A stretch of 64,000 bases of DNA from Bacteroides_D sp963546395 (GCA_963546395.1 CAUUMS010000002.1:124001-188000); one strand, 5' to 3'; numbered from the stretch's first letter, positions 54,136 to 63,459 are shown. Made by a program: numbers and translations. The notes: generated from the letters alone by a model not told the origin.

Positions 54136-55530
54136 CTAACCCTTGGAGCCGCGGCCGGAGACGTAGATGAGCAACGTCTGCCCCTCGCGAATCATCGAGC
54201 CGTGGATGCTGTTCCAGTTGCGCAGCTGTTGCACGGTCACACGATACTTTGAGGCTATAGCCCCCAGCACGTCACCTTTGCGAACCTTGTAGCGGACTGG
54301 CGATCCATCTTTCGGTACATAGTATGGATCGTTGTGCGCTTTGGCAATCTCCTGAATGCGCTTGGGGTTGAGGTATAGCGTGTCGCGGTGATTGCGAATC
54401 TCGCCTTCCCGATCGATGAATGAGCCCACGCTCTCGAAGGGGAGGCGTAGCGGATTGCCCTCGTCCATGGGCATAAGGTCGTGCTTATACTGCGGGTTCA
54501 AGTCACGCAGCTGCTGCAAGGGGATCCCTAGCACTTCGGATACCTGTGCTAGGTGCATACGTCCCTTCACGACGACAGTGTCAGTGGTTTTGGGTAGTTC
54601 GATGGTGCGTGGACGGATGCGATGCTGATCGGCATACCGCATGGCGTAGTTTGCCGCAATGAATGCGGGCACGTACCCGCGCGTCTCACGGGGCAGGTAG
54701 TAGTAGATGTCCCAGTAGCTACGCTTGCCATTGGCACGGCGGATGGCCTTATTTACATTGCCTGGCCCGCAGTTGTAGGCTGCTATCACGAGCGTCCAGT
54801 CCCCATACATGGCGTAGAGATCCTTCAGGTATCGGGCCGCAGCGTGCGTAGCAGCTATGGGATCGCGCCGCTGATCGACGTACGAGTCGATTTGCAGATT
54901 GTACCGTTTACCCGTGCTGTACATGAATTGCCACAGGCCAGTAGCACCTACGCGGGACACGGCTCGCGGGTTGAGTGCCGACTCGATGACAGGCAGTATG
55001 CGTAGCTCTAGCGGGAGCTGGTACAGGTCGAGTATCTCCTCGAAGATGGGGAAGTAGTACTCCGTGAGTCCCAGCATGACCTCCAGCTGGCCACGCTTGC
55101 GCTGCGTGTACACGCTGATGTAATTGCGCACTACGCTATTGAATGGGAGATCGATGAGGGACTTCATGGCCACGAGCCGTTCCACGTACACGGAGTCGGG
55201 ACACTCGGGCACGATGCCCACGCTGTCAGCCTCTAGTCCTGCAATGAGATCTACGCTGTCCACTGACTGCTGCACGTACCACAGGTTGAGCATGCGGTCT
55301 AGGTTCTCCAGGTACTCCCGTTGCAGCGAGTCTGCAAATTCCTCCCTCGTCATGGGGGCTGCTACGGCTTGCGGGGCATTTCCTAGCAGTGTGAGTAGTG
55401 CTATCAGCAGACCTACGAGGCCAGAAAGAGCGAGCTTCCCCCGTGTGTGTCGTGACGACTTAAGGCTCGGGGGCCATGGAGCGTTTGTATGCGGAGCGGG
55501 CATGGTGACGAAGTTCTCTTGCGTGTGCAT
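54136..55530 (-). CDS. mltD: membrane-bound lytic transglycosylase with LysM (MltD-like)
   Basis: MltD-type enzymes cleave the peptidoglycan glycan strand. The 464-residue protein has an N-terminal hydrophobic segment, an SLT domain with LRILPVIESALNPRAVSRVG (catalytic Glu in IES) and GATGLWQFM, AAYNCGPGNV, then a linker and at least one C-terminal LysM (YKVRKGDVLGAIASKY). Another possible LysM-like stretch is around MHLAQVSEVLGIPL. ATG 55530 is chosen over a TTG at 55545 that would overlap the DUF5683 gene. The position after parB-DUF5683 is conserved in Bacteroidota. Confidence 0.9.
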   Translation of the reverse strand: MHTQENFVTMPAPHTNAPWPPSLKSSRHTRGKLALSGLVGLLIALLTLLGNAPQAVAAPMTREEFADSLQREYLENLDRMLNLWYVQQSVDSVDLIAGLEADSVGIVPECPDSVYVERLVAMKSLIDLPFNSVVRNYISVYTQRKRGQLEVMLGLTEYYFPIFEEILDLYQLPLELRILPVIESALNPRAVSRVGATGLWQFMYSTGKRYNLQIDSYVDQRRDPIAATHAAARYLKDLYAMYGDWTLVIAAYNCGPGNVNKAIRRANGKRSYWDIYYYLPRETRGYVPAFIAANYAMRYADQHRIRPRTIELPKTTDTVVVKGRMHLAQVSEVLGIPLQQLRDLNPQYKHDLMPMDEGNPLRLPFESVGSFIDREGEIRNHRDTLYLNPKRIQEIAKAHNDPYYVPKDGSPVRYKVRKGDVLGAIASKYRVTVQQLRNWNSIHGSMIREGQTLLIYVSGRGSKG

Positions 55531-55541
55531 GCGAGACGATT

Positions 55542-56651
55542 TCAAAAGTTCATGTTAAGGCGCATGGCCAGGGCCATTTGCCCCGGTGCCTGCCAGAGCG
55601 GTTGCGCCTCGGGGGTGATGCGTAGGGCCAGATCCTTGTTTACGTTCCAGTCGAAGAGATGCGCATCGACGTATGCGTCCACCACATTCAGAACGTAAAG
55701 CAGAGCCAGACCGATGGAGTACAGGTCGCGGTTGCGCCGGTAGTTATCCTCAAAGTACTGTAGATCCTCCCGTGAGCGCTTCCCTTCCCATTCGTCCACC
55801 GTGTTGGGGTCATTATCCAGAAGGGCCACCAGGGCCCGGTTGAATCGCCGGTAGAGCGCATGGTTAGACGCAATCTGGCTGGTGAGGAATGCAGCAGCCC
55901 CGTAGATGATAGGTACCTTCCAGAAGCTGCCGTTGTACAGCTGGCCTAACCCTGGCAGCAGGGCACTCGCCACCATAGCCCCCATGGGTGTGTGGTACGA
56001 CTTGGAGTGCGAGAACATGGCATCTGCCACCCCGAGCGTGTGGCAGATGCCCGCTGCGGCAAAAGCCATATTCCGGTACATGCGGACATCCTGTAGCGCA
56101 CTCTGGTAGCGAACACGCCCTGCGTAGTCGCTGGGGGTCAGCTTGTATTTGAGCTCTGTGTATTGCCGATGGAATCGCAAACCTGCGTAGATGAATCCGC
56201 CCATGCTGGCGTAGATGGCGGGTATTTTCCAGTAATCCCGATTTATCACTTGTCCTGCTCCTGGGAGCACCAGGGCCGCAACAGCCACGGTACCCACGGA
56301 GAGCGAGTCGCAGAAACGGCCCCATCTCCCCTTCGGGCCAGCCTCTTTACTGGCGTTAAGGGGAGCCGAGTCAACATGCTGCACATTATCCACCGCCCTC
56401 AGCGTATCAACGAGCCGAGGCCTGATGTACGCAGTGTCAGCCGGTGTGTCCACTAGCTGCACTGTGTCGGCAGCTGTTAACCCTTGCGATCTGGCATGCG
56501 TAGTGGGCACCACCACTGCCACAAGCAGTATCACGCAGGCCCATGCTGCGCAACACCTCAAACCAATCCGAACATTGCACCACCTGCGATGATGACCATT
56601 GCTCCTGCGTGCAGCTCCAACAGGGGGGTACATGGTTCGTACATGCGGCAT
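55542..56651 (-). CDS. DUF5683-domain membrane protein
   Basis: The 369-residue protein has a signal or anchor segment near residues 30-45 and two copies of a short hydrophobic motif: ALVLPGAGQVINRDYWKIPAIY and ALLPGLGQLYNGSFWKVPIIYG, typical of DUF5683. Function is unknown. Genes of this kind recur between parB and a lytic transglycosylase in Bacteroidota, which hints at a role in linking chromosome segregation with the cell wall (inference). ATG 56651 begins just after the parB stop; 56633 is an alternative. Confidence 0.75.
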   Translation of the reverse strand: MPHVRTMYPPVGAARRSNGHHRRWCNVRIGLRCCAAWACVILLVAVVVPTTHARSQGLTAADTVQLVDTPADTAYIRPRLVDTLRAVDNVQHVDSAPLNASKEAGPKGRWGRFCDSLSVGTVAVAALVLPGAGQVINRDYWKIPAIYASMGGFIYAGLRFHRQYTELKYKLTPSDYAGRVRYQSALQDVRMYRNMAFAAAGICHTLGVADAMFSHSKSYHTPMGAMVASALLPGLGQLYNGSFWKVPIIYGAAAFLTSQIASNHALYRRFNRALVALLDNDPNTVDEWEGKRSREDLQYFEDNYRRNRDLYSIGLALLYVLNVVDAYVDAHLFDWNVNKDLALRITPEAQPLWQAPGQMALAMRLNMNF

Positions 56652-56655
56652 CCTC

Positions 56656-57618
56656 TTACTCGGGGATGCTGCCAAATTTACGCATCAACTCCAGTCGCTC
56701 ACCCTCCGAGCGGTAACTTATGACTATGCGCCCGGCCCCTTTGGCACCAGGCTTTACGCTCACGCCCCAGCCGAGTTTGCTCTCCAGCATCTGTAGCATC
56801 TCGGGCATGTAAGCTTCCTCCTGAGAGCTGGAGCTCTCGTTGCTAACAGCCTCCTCGGCCGTCTCCTGAGCGGGGTTAGGTGTTGCAGCCTCCATGGATC
56901 GCACGATCTCCTCCACGGCGCGCACTGAGAGGCCCTCCTCGATGATCCGCTGCATTAGGGCCAGCTGATCCTCCTTCCTCTCCAGGGAGAGTATGGCCCG
57001 TGCGTGCCCCATGCTGATCATGCGCTGCTTGAGCGCATGCTGCACATCGTACGGCAGCTTGAGCAGACGTATGTAGTTCGATACCGTAGTCCGATCCTTA
57101 CCAATCCGTGCGGCTACATCATCCTGTCGCAGCTGGAACTCCTCCATCAGCCGTTGGAGGCTTAGGGCGATTTCCATGGCATTGAGATCCGCGCGCTGAA
57201 TGTTCTCCACCAGCGACATTTCGGCCATCCCCTGCTCATCGGCCTCGAGCACGTAGGCTGGAATCTCGCTGAGTCCAGCCTGTTTGGCAGCCCGGAAGCG
57301 GCGTTCACCAGAGATGATCTGGAACTTGCCATCCATGTACCGCACCGTGATGGGCTGTATGAGCCCCAGGCGGCCAATGGACTCGGCCAGCTCTGCTAGC
57401 TCCTCGTCCCGGAACTCTGTGCGAGGTTGGTAGGGATTTACCTCTATCTTGTCAATCTCCACCTGGTACACGTGCGATGCGCGCACCGTGCCATCGGGCT
57501 CGCCATTGGTGGACGACTGGGGCTGCGCCTGTGCTCCGCTATAACGTGGGGGGGTAGTGTACCCGCTCCCCATGAGAGCCTCCAGCCCCTGCCCCCCTAG
57601 TGCTGGTTTCTTTGCCAT
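56656..57618 (-). CDS. parB: chromosome partition protein ParB
   Basis: ParB binds parS sites and spreads as a CTP-dependent clamp. The 320-residue protein has an N-terminal Gly/Ser-rich tail, the CTPase core with PYQPR, ISGERRFRAAKQAG and ENIQRADLNAMEIA, a helix-turn-helix (DVAARIGKDRTTVSNYIRLL) and a C-terminal dimer domain ending IVISYRSEGERLELM. It follows parA by 13 bases. No parS matching TGTTTCACGTGAAACA was seen in the window. Confidence 0.96.
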   Translation of the reverse strand: MAKKPALGGQGLEALMGSGYTTPPRYSGAQAQPQSSTNGEPDGTVRASHVYQVEIDKIEVNPYQPRTEFRDEELAELAESIGRLGLIQPITVRYMDGKFQIISGERRFRAAKQAGLSEIPAYVLEADEQGMAEMSLVENIQRADLNAMEIALSLQRLMEEFQLRQDDVAARIGKDRTTVSNYIRLLKLPYDVQHALKQRMISMGHARAILSLERKEDQLALMQRIIEEGLSVRAVEEIVRSMEAATPNPAQETAEEAVSNESSSSQEEAYMPEMLQMLESKLGWGVSVKPGAKGAGRIVISYRSEGERLELMRKFGSIPE

Positions 57619-57631
57619 GTTGCTCGCCTAT

Positions 57632-58429
57632 TTATTGCTGTGCCGGTTCTGCACCTTCGCGGGCCGCAATGCGCTCCACTAGCTCCTGGGCCAGATTCAT
57701 ATAGTTGACAGCCCCAGTGGAGGTGGGGTCATACAGGATGATAGGCAGCCCGTGGCTAGGGGCCTCGCTCAGCTTCACGTTGCGCTGTATCATCGTGTTG
57801 AAGACCATATTCTGCTGGCTGAAATGCCGCTTCACCTCCTCCACCACCTGGTTGGCCAGCCGAGTACGGGCATCGTACATCGTAAAGAGGAATCCCTCGA
57901 TCTTCAGGTTTGGAGCAAAACGATCCTGCGCCAGCCTTATTGTGTTGAGGAGCTTACCCAGCCCCTCCATGGCGAAGAATTCGCACTGCACGGGTATGAT
58001 CACCGAGTCCGCCGCCGTGAGGGCGTTCAGCGTCACCAGGCCCAGCGAGGGCGAGCAGTCCACGAAGATGAAGTCGTACTCGCTGCGCAGCGGGGCCACC
58101 ACCTCTTGCAGGATCATCTCCCGAGAGGGGTGATTGACAATCTCCACCTCAGCCCCCACCAGGTGTATCGTTGAGGGGATGACATCGAGCCCCGTGACCT
58201 TCGACTGAAGTATAGCCTCATGCGGATCGATTCCCCCCGAGAAGCAGTCGTAGAGGCTTTTGTCTACCTGCTTGCTGAGGCCGAGCCCCGAGGTCGTGTT
58301 GGCTTGTGGGTCGGCATCGATGAGTAGCACGCGCTTGTCCAGCATGGCCAGGCACGCCGACAGGTTGATAGCCGTTGTGGTTTTGCCCACCCCGCCCTTT
58401 TGGTTCGCTATAGGGATAACCTTTGCCAT
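57632..58429 (-). CDS. parA: chromosome partition ATPase ParA (Soj)
   Basis: ParA is the ATPase that moves ParB-parS complexes. The 265-residue protein has the deviant Walker A KGGVGKT at residues 11-17, DADPQANTTSGLG, and DCSPSLGLVTLNAL, typical of chromosomal ParA. The frame reaches 58471, but ATG 58429 is the family start. It leads a run of seven same-strand genes to 49782. Confidence 0.96.
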   Translation of the reverse strand: MAKVIPIANQKGGVGKTTTAINLSACLAMLDKRVLLIDADPQANTTSGLGLSKQVDKSLYDCFSGGIDPHEAILQSKVTGLDVIPSTIHLVGAEVEIVNHPSREMILQEVVAPLRSEYDFIFVDCSPSLGLVTLNALTAADSVIIPVQCEFFAMEGLGKLLNTIRLAQDRFAPNLKIEGFLFTMYDARTRLANQVVEEVKRHFSQQNMVFNTMIQRNVKLSEAPSHGLPIILYDPTSTGAVNYMNLAQELVERIAAREGAEPAQQ

Positions 58430-58728
58430 ATAACTTGCATCACAATTGCCATGCAGCACCCACGCAGCCACTCAACCGGAGCGTGGCGCACCACTAGCGT
58501 ACGGCCAGCCCATGGTAGGGCTTAGCCCAGCCGCGAATATACGTAAAACAACGTGCCACCACCGGGGCTGACCAATATGACGATCGAATAGGCCAACTTG
58601 TAAACCGCTGTGAATCTGATGTGTACGTAAGTTATCTACACGAAACCCACAGCCCCAACGGCCACTACTGTTAAGATCTCTACGCCGTGCATCCCCTGTA
58701 AGGCCCCGGGGACTCGTGTTGTGGGGGT
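58430..58728. other. space upstream of parA
   Basis: About 300 bases without a gene. TTATCTACA at 58632-58640 is one base off the DnaA box TTATCCACA, but a cluster of boxes and an AT-rich unwinding region are not evident. No clear parA promoter box was found. Confidence 0.35.
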
Positions 58729-58785
58729 AAAAGCTGGCGCAGAGGCCGCGGTGATCATCACCGCGGCCTCTGCGCCGATGCCAGC
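58729..58785 (-). terminator. strong terminator of the ABC efflux operon
   Basis: A perfect 19-bp inverted repeat (58736-58754 with 58758-58776) encloses a 3-base loop; on the minus strand it is followed by AGC and TTTT. It lies 20 bases after the stop of the last permease gene. Confidence 0.92.
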
Positions 58786-58804
58786 CTGGGGAGCACCCCA
58801 GCCG

Positions 58805-60055
58805 TCACTCATTCCGGATTGCCTCGCACGGTGGCACCTGCACAGCCTTACGGGCAGGAAGCCACACGCCGAGTAGGATGAACAGCCCGAGTAAGGCGTA
58901 CGTGATGCTTATCCCTAGGAGCGGTCGCCACGAGAGCTCTAGGTGGGCGTAATCTAGTAGCCCGAAGTGCCCACAGAGGTAATATCCCACCACCGGGAAT
59001 GGCACGGTGAAGGCGAGTAGCAGCTCCCCCTCGGCCAGGTACATCCACAGTAGTCGTCGGGGTCGATCGCCTAGAGCCATGCGGATCCCAATCTGCTCGC
59101 GTCGCAGCTGGGTGCGATACCAGAAGGCCCCGATGACCCCCAGCACCACGCAGGCCGCCACAAAGAGTGCGAGCAGCGTGATGCGGTGTAGCTCATTCAT
59201 GAATCCCTTGTGGAACAGATCCCGTTGCTCTGTCCAGCGTTCGATGTTGTCTAGAAATATGTTACCCACGTGCAGCTGGTCACCCATCTCAGCCCTAAAG
59301 CGGTGCATGAAGTCATGGTCTTCCTCCGGCTTCACACGGATCCCCACCTCAAGGTACGCCGGCGTGGGGATCTGTCGTAGGGCCTCCTCCACGGGGAACG
59401 GAAGGAAGATAGCTCTCCGCGAGGTGCTGAAATGATGCATGCGCATGTCTTTGTATACCCCGAGCACGCTGAAGGTGGGACTATCTCTGTCGCTCTCCAA
59501 CCGGAGCTTATCGCCTCGGGCCGACTCGATGGGCGAGTACCCGAGTTGTTTAGCAGAGGCCTCGCTGAGAATGACCGTTCGTCCGCTGAAATCGGCACGC
59601 AGGTCGGGCGTGTCGGCCCCGTACCACTCTATCTTGAACACATCAAAAAAGCCCTTCGTGACCTGCCGAACGAGCATATTGCTGTGCATCGTGTCGCGGT
59701 ATACGGAGTACGTGCTGTTGCTGCCCTGGTGCGGGAAAGAGTTCCTCGATAGGCTGGTGGCCTCGAGCATCGGGCAGTGCTCCAGCCGGTCGATGATGCG
59801 TTGAAAATCCTCGTACATGTGCACCGAGTCGGGGCCCAGATCCTGCCACCCGGGGCTATTCGGGGTCAGCATATCGAAGTTGAGCTTATACACGTGCTCA
59901 ATGTCGCACCCCATCGGCATTTGGTACACCCGATAGTATGTAGTCAGCTTATCCGTAAAGAACCACAGGAGGAGCGAGGCGAGTACGAGCTCCACCCAGA
60001 GGGCCACGTTGCTGCCCCGCTCATTCCACATTATGTTGAGTATATGCTTGAGCAT
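58805..60055 (-). CDS. ABC transporter permease, FtsX/MacB type (second copy)
   Basis: The 416-residue protein has an N-terminal helix (about residues 18-36), a periplasmic domain to about residue 285 and three C-terminal helices, the FtsX/MacB_PCD layout. QIGIRMALGDRPRRLLWMYLAEGE is the cytoplasmic coupling-helix region. It is only distantly similar to the permease encoded just upstream, so the pair may form a heterodimer with the shared ATPase. It ends the operon. Confidence 0.85.
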   Translation of the reverse strand: MLKHILNIMWNERGSNVALWVELVLASLLLWFFTDKLTTYYRVYQMPMGCDIEHVYKLNFDMLTPNSPGWQDLGPDSVHMYEDFQRIIDRLEHCPMLEATSLSRNSFPHQGSNSTYSVYRDTMHSNMLVRQVTKGFFDVFKIEWYGADTPDLRADFSGRTVILSEASAKQLGYSPIESARGDKLRLESDRDSPTFSVLGVYKDMRMHHFSTSRRAIFLPFPVEEALRQIPTPAYLEVGIRVKPEEDHDFMHRFRAEMGDQLHVGNIFLDNIERWTEQRDLFHKGFMNELHRITLLALFVAACVVLGVIGAFWYRTQLRREQIGIRMALGDRPRRLLWMYLAEGELLLAFTVPFPVVGYYLCGHFGLLDYAHLELSWRPLLGISITYALLGLFILLGVWLPARKAVQVPPCEAIRNE

Positions 60056-60064
60056 GGCGACCTC

Positions 60065-61351
60065 CTACTTTTTCACATTCAATGAGTACACAATGCTGCG
60101 CCGTGAAGCCCGAATGGCCGGTATCAGCGAGACTATCAGGTTGAGCACCAGGCAGAAGACGAGCAGCCACAAGAATAGTCGGGGCGAGAGTAGTACCTCG
60201 ATGGGGATGACATCATCGCCGAGGCCCATCACGTAGCGTAGCATCGATGAGCCGAGCAGCACCCCCCGTAGGGCATAGGCCGCGCCGTAGGAGAGCAGCA
60301 GGCCCAGGATGCCCCCGAGCAGCGTCTGTAGGGTGCTCTCCACCATCACCTGCCGCACGAGTCTCCAGCGGCTCGCGCCGAAAGCCTTGCGCACCCCCAG
60401 CTCCATGAGGCGGCGCATCATGCGGGCGTGCGCCACGCTGGCCAAGTTGACAGCTGGGAGCAGAAGCAGTATCCCCACCAGGACGTAGTGCTGCCGTTTG
60501 TGCCCGGCGGTGTCGGGCTCCCAGTTCGAGAACTCCCTCAAATTGTGGCTGTAGGCATCGTCGGGCTGCCCGCGCAGGTCGGCCATATACTCGTAGTCGC
60601 CCAGCGACTCGTTGAAGCGGTCTACCGTCTCTATCACCGCCTGGCGAAGCTGCGGGAGCTCATCGGCACTCCGGGCCAGTAGGGTCACGCTGAACTCACC
60701 GCACACCCGGTGCCACTTTATGTCGGCAAAGAGCGGGTAGGGGTACCACACCTCGGCGCAGATATCCTCGAGGTAGGTGTTCACGTCGCGCACCACGCCA
60801 CGTATTTGGCACGGCACAAAATCCACCTCCACGCTTTGCCCCACTACGTCTGTGCGGCCGAACAGATGCAGGGCCAGAGCCTCCCCGATGACCACGCAGG
60901 GGGTGTTCGACTCCACATCCTCGTGCCCGTAAGGGTGCCCGTGCACAAAATCGAAATCGTATGCGCGCCAGAAATCCTCATCGGTGCCGAGGGCCTGCAC
61001 GCGTTCGCCCTCCGTTGCGCCTGGGGTGCGCACCGTGCGTGCCGGGGCATTGCGCGCCGTCATAGTCACAGCCTCTGCGCTGGCGATGCCCTTCAGCGCC
61101 TGGGCATACTCTTCGCTCATATAGCTGTTGCTCTGCGAGTTGGAGTCATCCTTTCGCACAGCGTTCCCCGTCTTGACGAATAGCATCCGTTCCCGGTGCA
61201 TGGCGGGGTAGAAGTTGGTGGTGGGCATCGTCTCGGCAATCTCTAGCATCATCACAGTGCCGATGGCCAGTGCTGTCCCGAGCATGCTCACGATGCTGAG
61301 CACGGGATTCTCCCGCAGCAGGCGGAAGGCATACTTTATAGTTCTCCACAT
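60065..61351 (-). CDS. ABC transporter permease, FtsX/MacB type (first copy)
   Basis: The 428-residue protein has the same four-helix plan: an N-terminal helix in LSIVSMLGTALAIGTVMMLEIAE, a MacB-like periplasmic domain with VVIGEALALHLFG, and three C-terminal helices after LMELGVRKAFGASRWRLVRQ. AAGGAGGA before ATG 61351 fixes the start. It begins 19 bases after the ATPase stop and 9 bases separate it from the second permease. Confidence 0.88.
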   Translation of the reverse strand: MWRTIKYAFRLLRENPVLSIVSMLGTALAIGTVMMLEIAETMPTTNFYPAMHRERMLFVKTGNAVRKDDSNSQSNSYMSEEYAQALKGIASAEAVTMTARNAPARTVRTPGATEGERVQALGTDEDFWRAYDFDFVHGHPYGHEDVESNTPCVVIGEALALHLFGRTDVVGQSVEVDFVPCQIRGVVRDVNTYLEDICAEVWYPYPLFADIKWHRVCGEFSVTLLARSADELPQLRQAVIETVDRFNESLGDYEYMADLRGQPDDAYSHNLREFSNWEPDTAGHKRQHYVLVGILLLLPAVNLASVAHARMMRRLMELGVRKAFGASRWRLVRQVMVESTLQTLLGGILGLLLSYGAAYALRGVLLGSSMLRYVMGLGDDVIPIEVLLSPRLFLWLLVFCLVLNLIVSLIPAIRASRRSIVYSLNVKK

Positions 61352-61370
61352 GGCGATGTCCTCCTTCCCG

Positions 61371-62042
61371 TTAGGCCACCTGCACGCCATCCAGGAAGCG
61401 GATGATGCGCTCCGTCTGTCGGGCCTGCTCCTCGTTATGCGTCACCATCACCACCGTGCGTCCATCCTGCGCATGCAGCTCTTGGAGTATGGTCATCACC
61501 TCGTGCCCCATCTTCGTGTCTAGATTGCCCGTGGGCTCATCGGCCAGTAGAATCTTGGGGTTGCCCACCACGGCCCGGGCAATGGCCACGCGCTGGCACT
61601 GGCCTCCGGAGAGCTGATTGGGGAAGTGGCGCATGCGGTGCGAGAGCCCCACCCGCTCCAGCACCTCGTGGACGCGCTGTTTCCGCTCGTGCCTCCCCAT
61701 CTTGCGGTAGAGCAGGGGGAGCTCCACATTCTCGGCCACCGAGAGCGACTGGATGAGGTGGAAGCTCTGAAACACGAATCCCAGGTGCGTGTTGCGAAAG
61801 TGGGCCTGCTCCTTCGCGCTGAGCGCGCTCACGTTCAGCCCATCGATGTTCACCTCGCCCTCGCTGGGGGCATCCAGCGTGCCCATGATATTGAGCAGGG
61901 TGCTCTTGCCGCAGCCCGAGGGGCCCATGATGGAGACGAACTCGCCCGACGCCACCGTCAGGGTCACCCGATCCAGGGCCACCGTCTCGATGTCGGAGGC
62001 GCGGTAGATCCGGCTCACGTTCTTGAGTGCTATCGTCGACAT
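61371..62042 (-). CDS. ABC transporter ATP-binding protein (MacB/LolD type)
   Basis: The 223-residue ATPase has Walker A GPSGCGKST at 40-48, LSGGQCQRVAIARA (signature), LLADEPTGNLD (Walker B plus the D-loop, typical of the MacB/LolD branch) and VTHNEEQA (H-loop). It should power the two permeases. It lies between the adaptor gene and the permeases in one operon. Confidence 0.93.
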   Translation of the reverse strand: MSTIALKNVSRIYRASDIETVALDRVTLTVASGEFVSIMGPSGCGKSTLLNIMGTLDAPSEGEVNIDGLNVSALSAKEQAHFRNTHLGFVFQSFHLIQSLSVAENVELPLLYRKMGRHERKQRVHEVLERVGLSHRMRHFPNQLSGGQCQRVAIARAVVGNPKILLADEPTGNLDTKMGHEVMTILQELHAQDGRTVVMVTHNEEQARQTERIIRFLDGVQVA

Positions 62043-62100
62043 AACCGTTGCGTGTTTGTAATATTTGCGTGTTGCTGCCCTGTGCCTTGCGTGGATGCAC

Positions 62101-63345
62101 CTAGCGGAGAGCCAGCTTCGTGTCCTCCTTGTAGCCCGACATGTCGCTGGTCACCACCTGCTCTCCCTCGTGTAGCCCGCTGATGACCTCCACGTGATCG
62201 TAGCTCGATTCGCCCAGTTGCACCGACCGCTTATGTAGCTCGCGGCCCTGGCGCACGAACAGGTCGTAGAATCCCGGTTTGCTGTAGTAGGAGCCGTTGG
62301 CAATGCGCAGCACGTCGCTCCGTTTGGCGGTGTGCACGTAGAGCTCCACCTTCAGCCCGGCCCGTAGCCCATCGGCCTGCTCGTCGTGTAGCTGGACGCT
62401 GAACCCCATGCTGCCGTTCTTCGACGTGGGGGCAACGCTACCAATTGTCCCCTCCAGCTCGCGGCCCCCCGTGCGTACTGTCACGGCTGAGCCAGGACTC
62501 ACCCGCGAGGCGTAGCTGTCGGGCATCTCCCCCTCGATGCGAAACCGTGTCATGTCTGCCACCGTGGCCACCTGCATACCCGCGCTTATCTGCGAGCCCA
62601 CCTGCGCGTTGATGAAGGTGAGCACCCCCGAGCGTGGGGCGCGTATCTGGGCCTCGGACAGCACCTTCCCCATCTCGTGGAGCGACTTGCGAGCCACCTC
62701 CACCTCCAGCGACTTCACGTTGCGTTGCGCCTGGGCGATGCGTCGCTCGTTGTCCAGCTTCAGCGTCAGCTGCTCGCGCTCTAGCTCGGCCACCCGCAGG
62801 GCCAGTTCCACCTCGCGCACTGTGCCTGCCGTGCCGCCCCCTAGGCTGTCGAGCCGCCGGGCGTTGGCCAGCTCCACCCGCTTTTGGTCAATCTGCATCC
62901 CCATCACCCGGAGCTGCATGGACATGTTGCTGATGAGCGATGCGCTCTGGGCCGCCAGCTGCTCCTCCTCGTAGATGCGCATCTGGAGCTGGTCGCGCTG
63001 CCGGTCGTATTGCGACTGGGTGGTCTCCAAGTCCAGCTGTATGAGTGGATCGCCAGCCCGTACTGAGTCCCCACTGCGGTGATGCACAGCCAGTAGCCTC
63101 GAGGCGATGGGCGACACCACGGCCTCCTCAATGGCTGGGCGCACTACGCCCGTGGTGTGAATGGTGAGCTCGATGGAACCCCGGTCGACCTCGGAGAACT
63201 GGAGCGACTGGGCGGGTACCCCCTTGCGCATGGCTATGAACAGCGTGGCAGTGGCAAGGCCCACGGCCACGACAAGGCCTCCTACCTTGAGCCATCGGCG
63301 CCGTAACTCGCGCCGCAACACCTCCTTTGGCACTACTCGATCCAT
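62101..63345 (-). CDS. periplasmic adaptor (HlyD/MacA-type membrane fusion protein)
   Basis: The 414-residue protein starts with a basic tail and one membrane helix (about residues 21-40). A lipoyl/barrel-hybrid half follows, then a long coiled coil (about 105-215), the second lipoyl half with IRAPRSGVLTFINAQVGSQI, and beta domains to the end. Such adaptors link MacB-type pumps to an outer-membrane channel; no TolC-like gene is in the operon. ATG 63345 is chosen over an upstream open frame that begins in the intergenic repeat. The gene is first in a four-gene operon. Confidence 0.9.
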   Translation of the reverse strand: MDRVVPKEVLRRELRRRWLKVGGLVVAVGLATATLFIAMRKGVPAQSLQFSEVDRGSIELTIHTTGVVRPAIEEAVVSPIASRLLAVHHRSGDSVRAGDPLIQLDLETTQSQYDRQRDQLQMRIYEEEQLAAQSASLISNMSMQLRVMGMQIDQKRVELANARRLDSLGGGTAGTVREVELALRVAELEREQLTLKLDNERRIAQAQRNVKSLEVEVARKSLHEMGKVLSEAQIRAPRSGVLTFINAQVGSQISAGMQVATVADMTRFRIEGEMPDSYASRVSPGSAVTVRTGGRELEGTIGSVAPTSKNGSMGFSVQLHDEQADGLRAGLKVELYVHTAKRSDVLRIANGSYYSKPGFYDLFVRQGRELHKRSVQLGESSYDHVEVISGLHEGEQVVTSDMSGYKEDTKLALR

Positions 63346-63420
63346 CCTCTTTGTCCGTTTTATGTGGCGTGCTGCGCCACTGGCCAGAGAATGACAATTA
63401 TTGTGCCACTGCTGTAAGTG

Positions 63421-63459
63421 ACTGATAATCAGTAGTGAACAGATTTTACACCTGTTCAC
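63421..63459. promoter_or_regulatory. two adjacent palindromes upstream of the efflux operon (operator candidates)
   Basis: ACTGAT-A-ATCAGT (63421-63433) is a perfect 6-1-6 palindrome. Right beside it GTGAACAG (63435-63442) and CTGTTCAC (63452-63459) form a perfect 8-bp inverted repeat with a 9-base spacer. Both are of the size bound by dimeric regulators such as TetR or similar. They lie 76-114 bases before the adaptor start. No regulator gene is adjacent. Confidence 0.45.

Noticed and set aside
56656..58804. search for parS near parAB
   Set aside because: No site close to TGTTTCACGTGAAACA was seen; CACGTG occurrences elsewhere lack the flanks.
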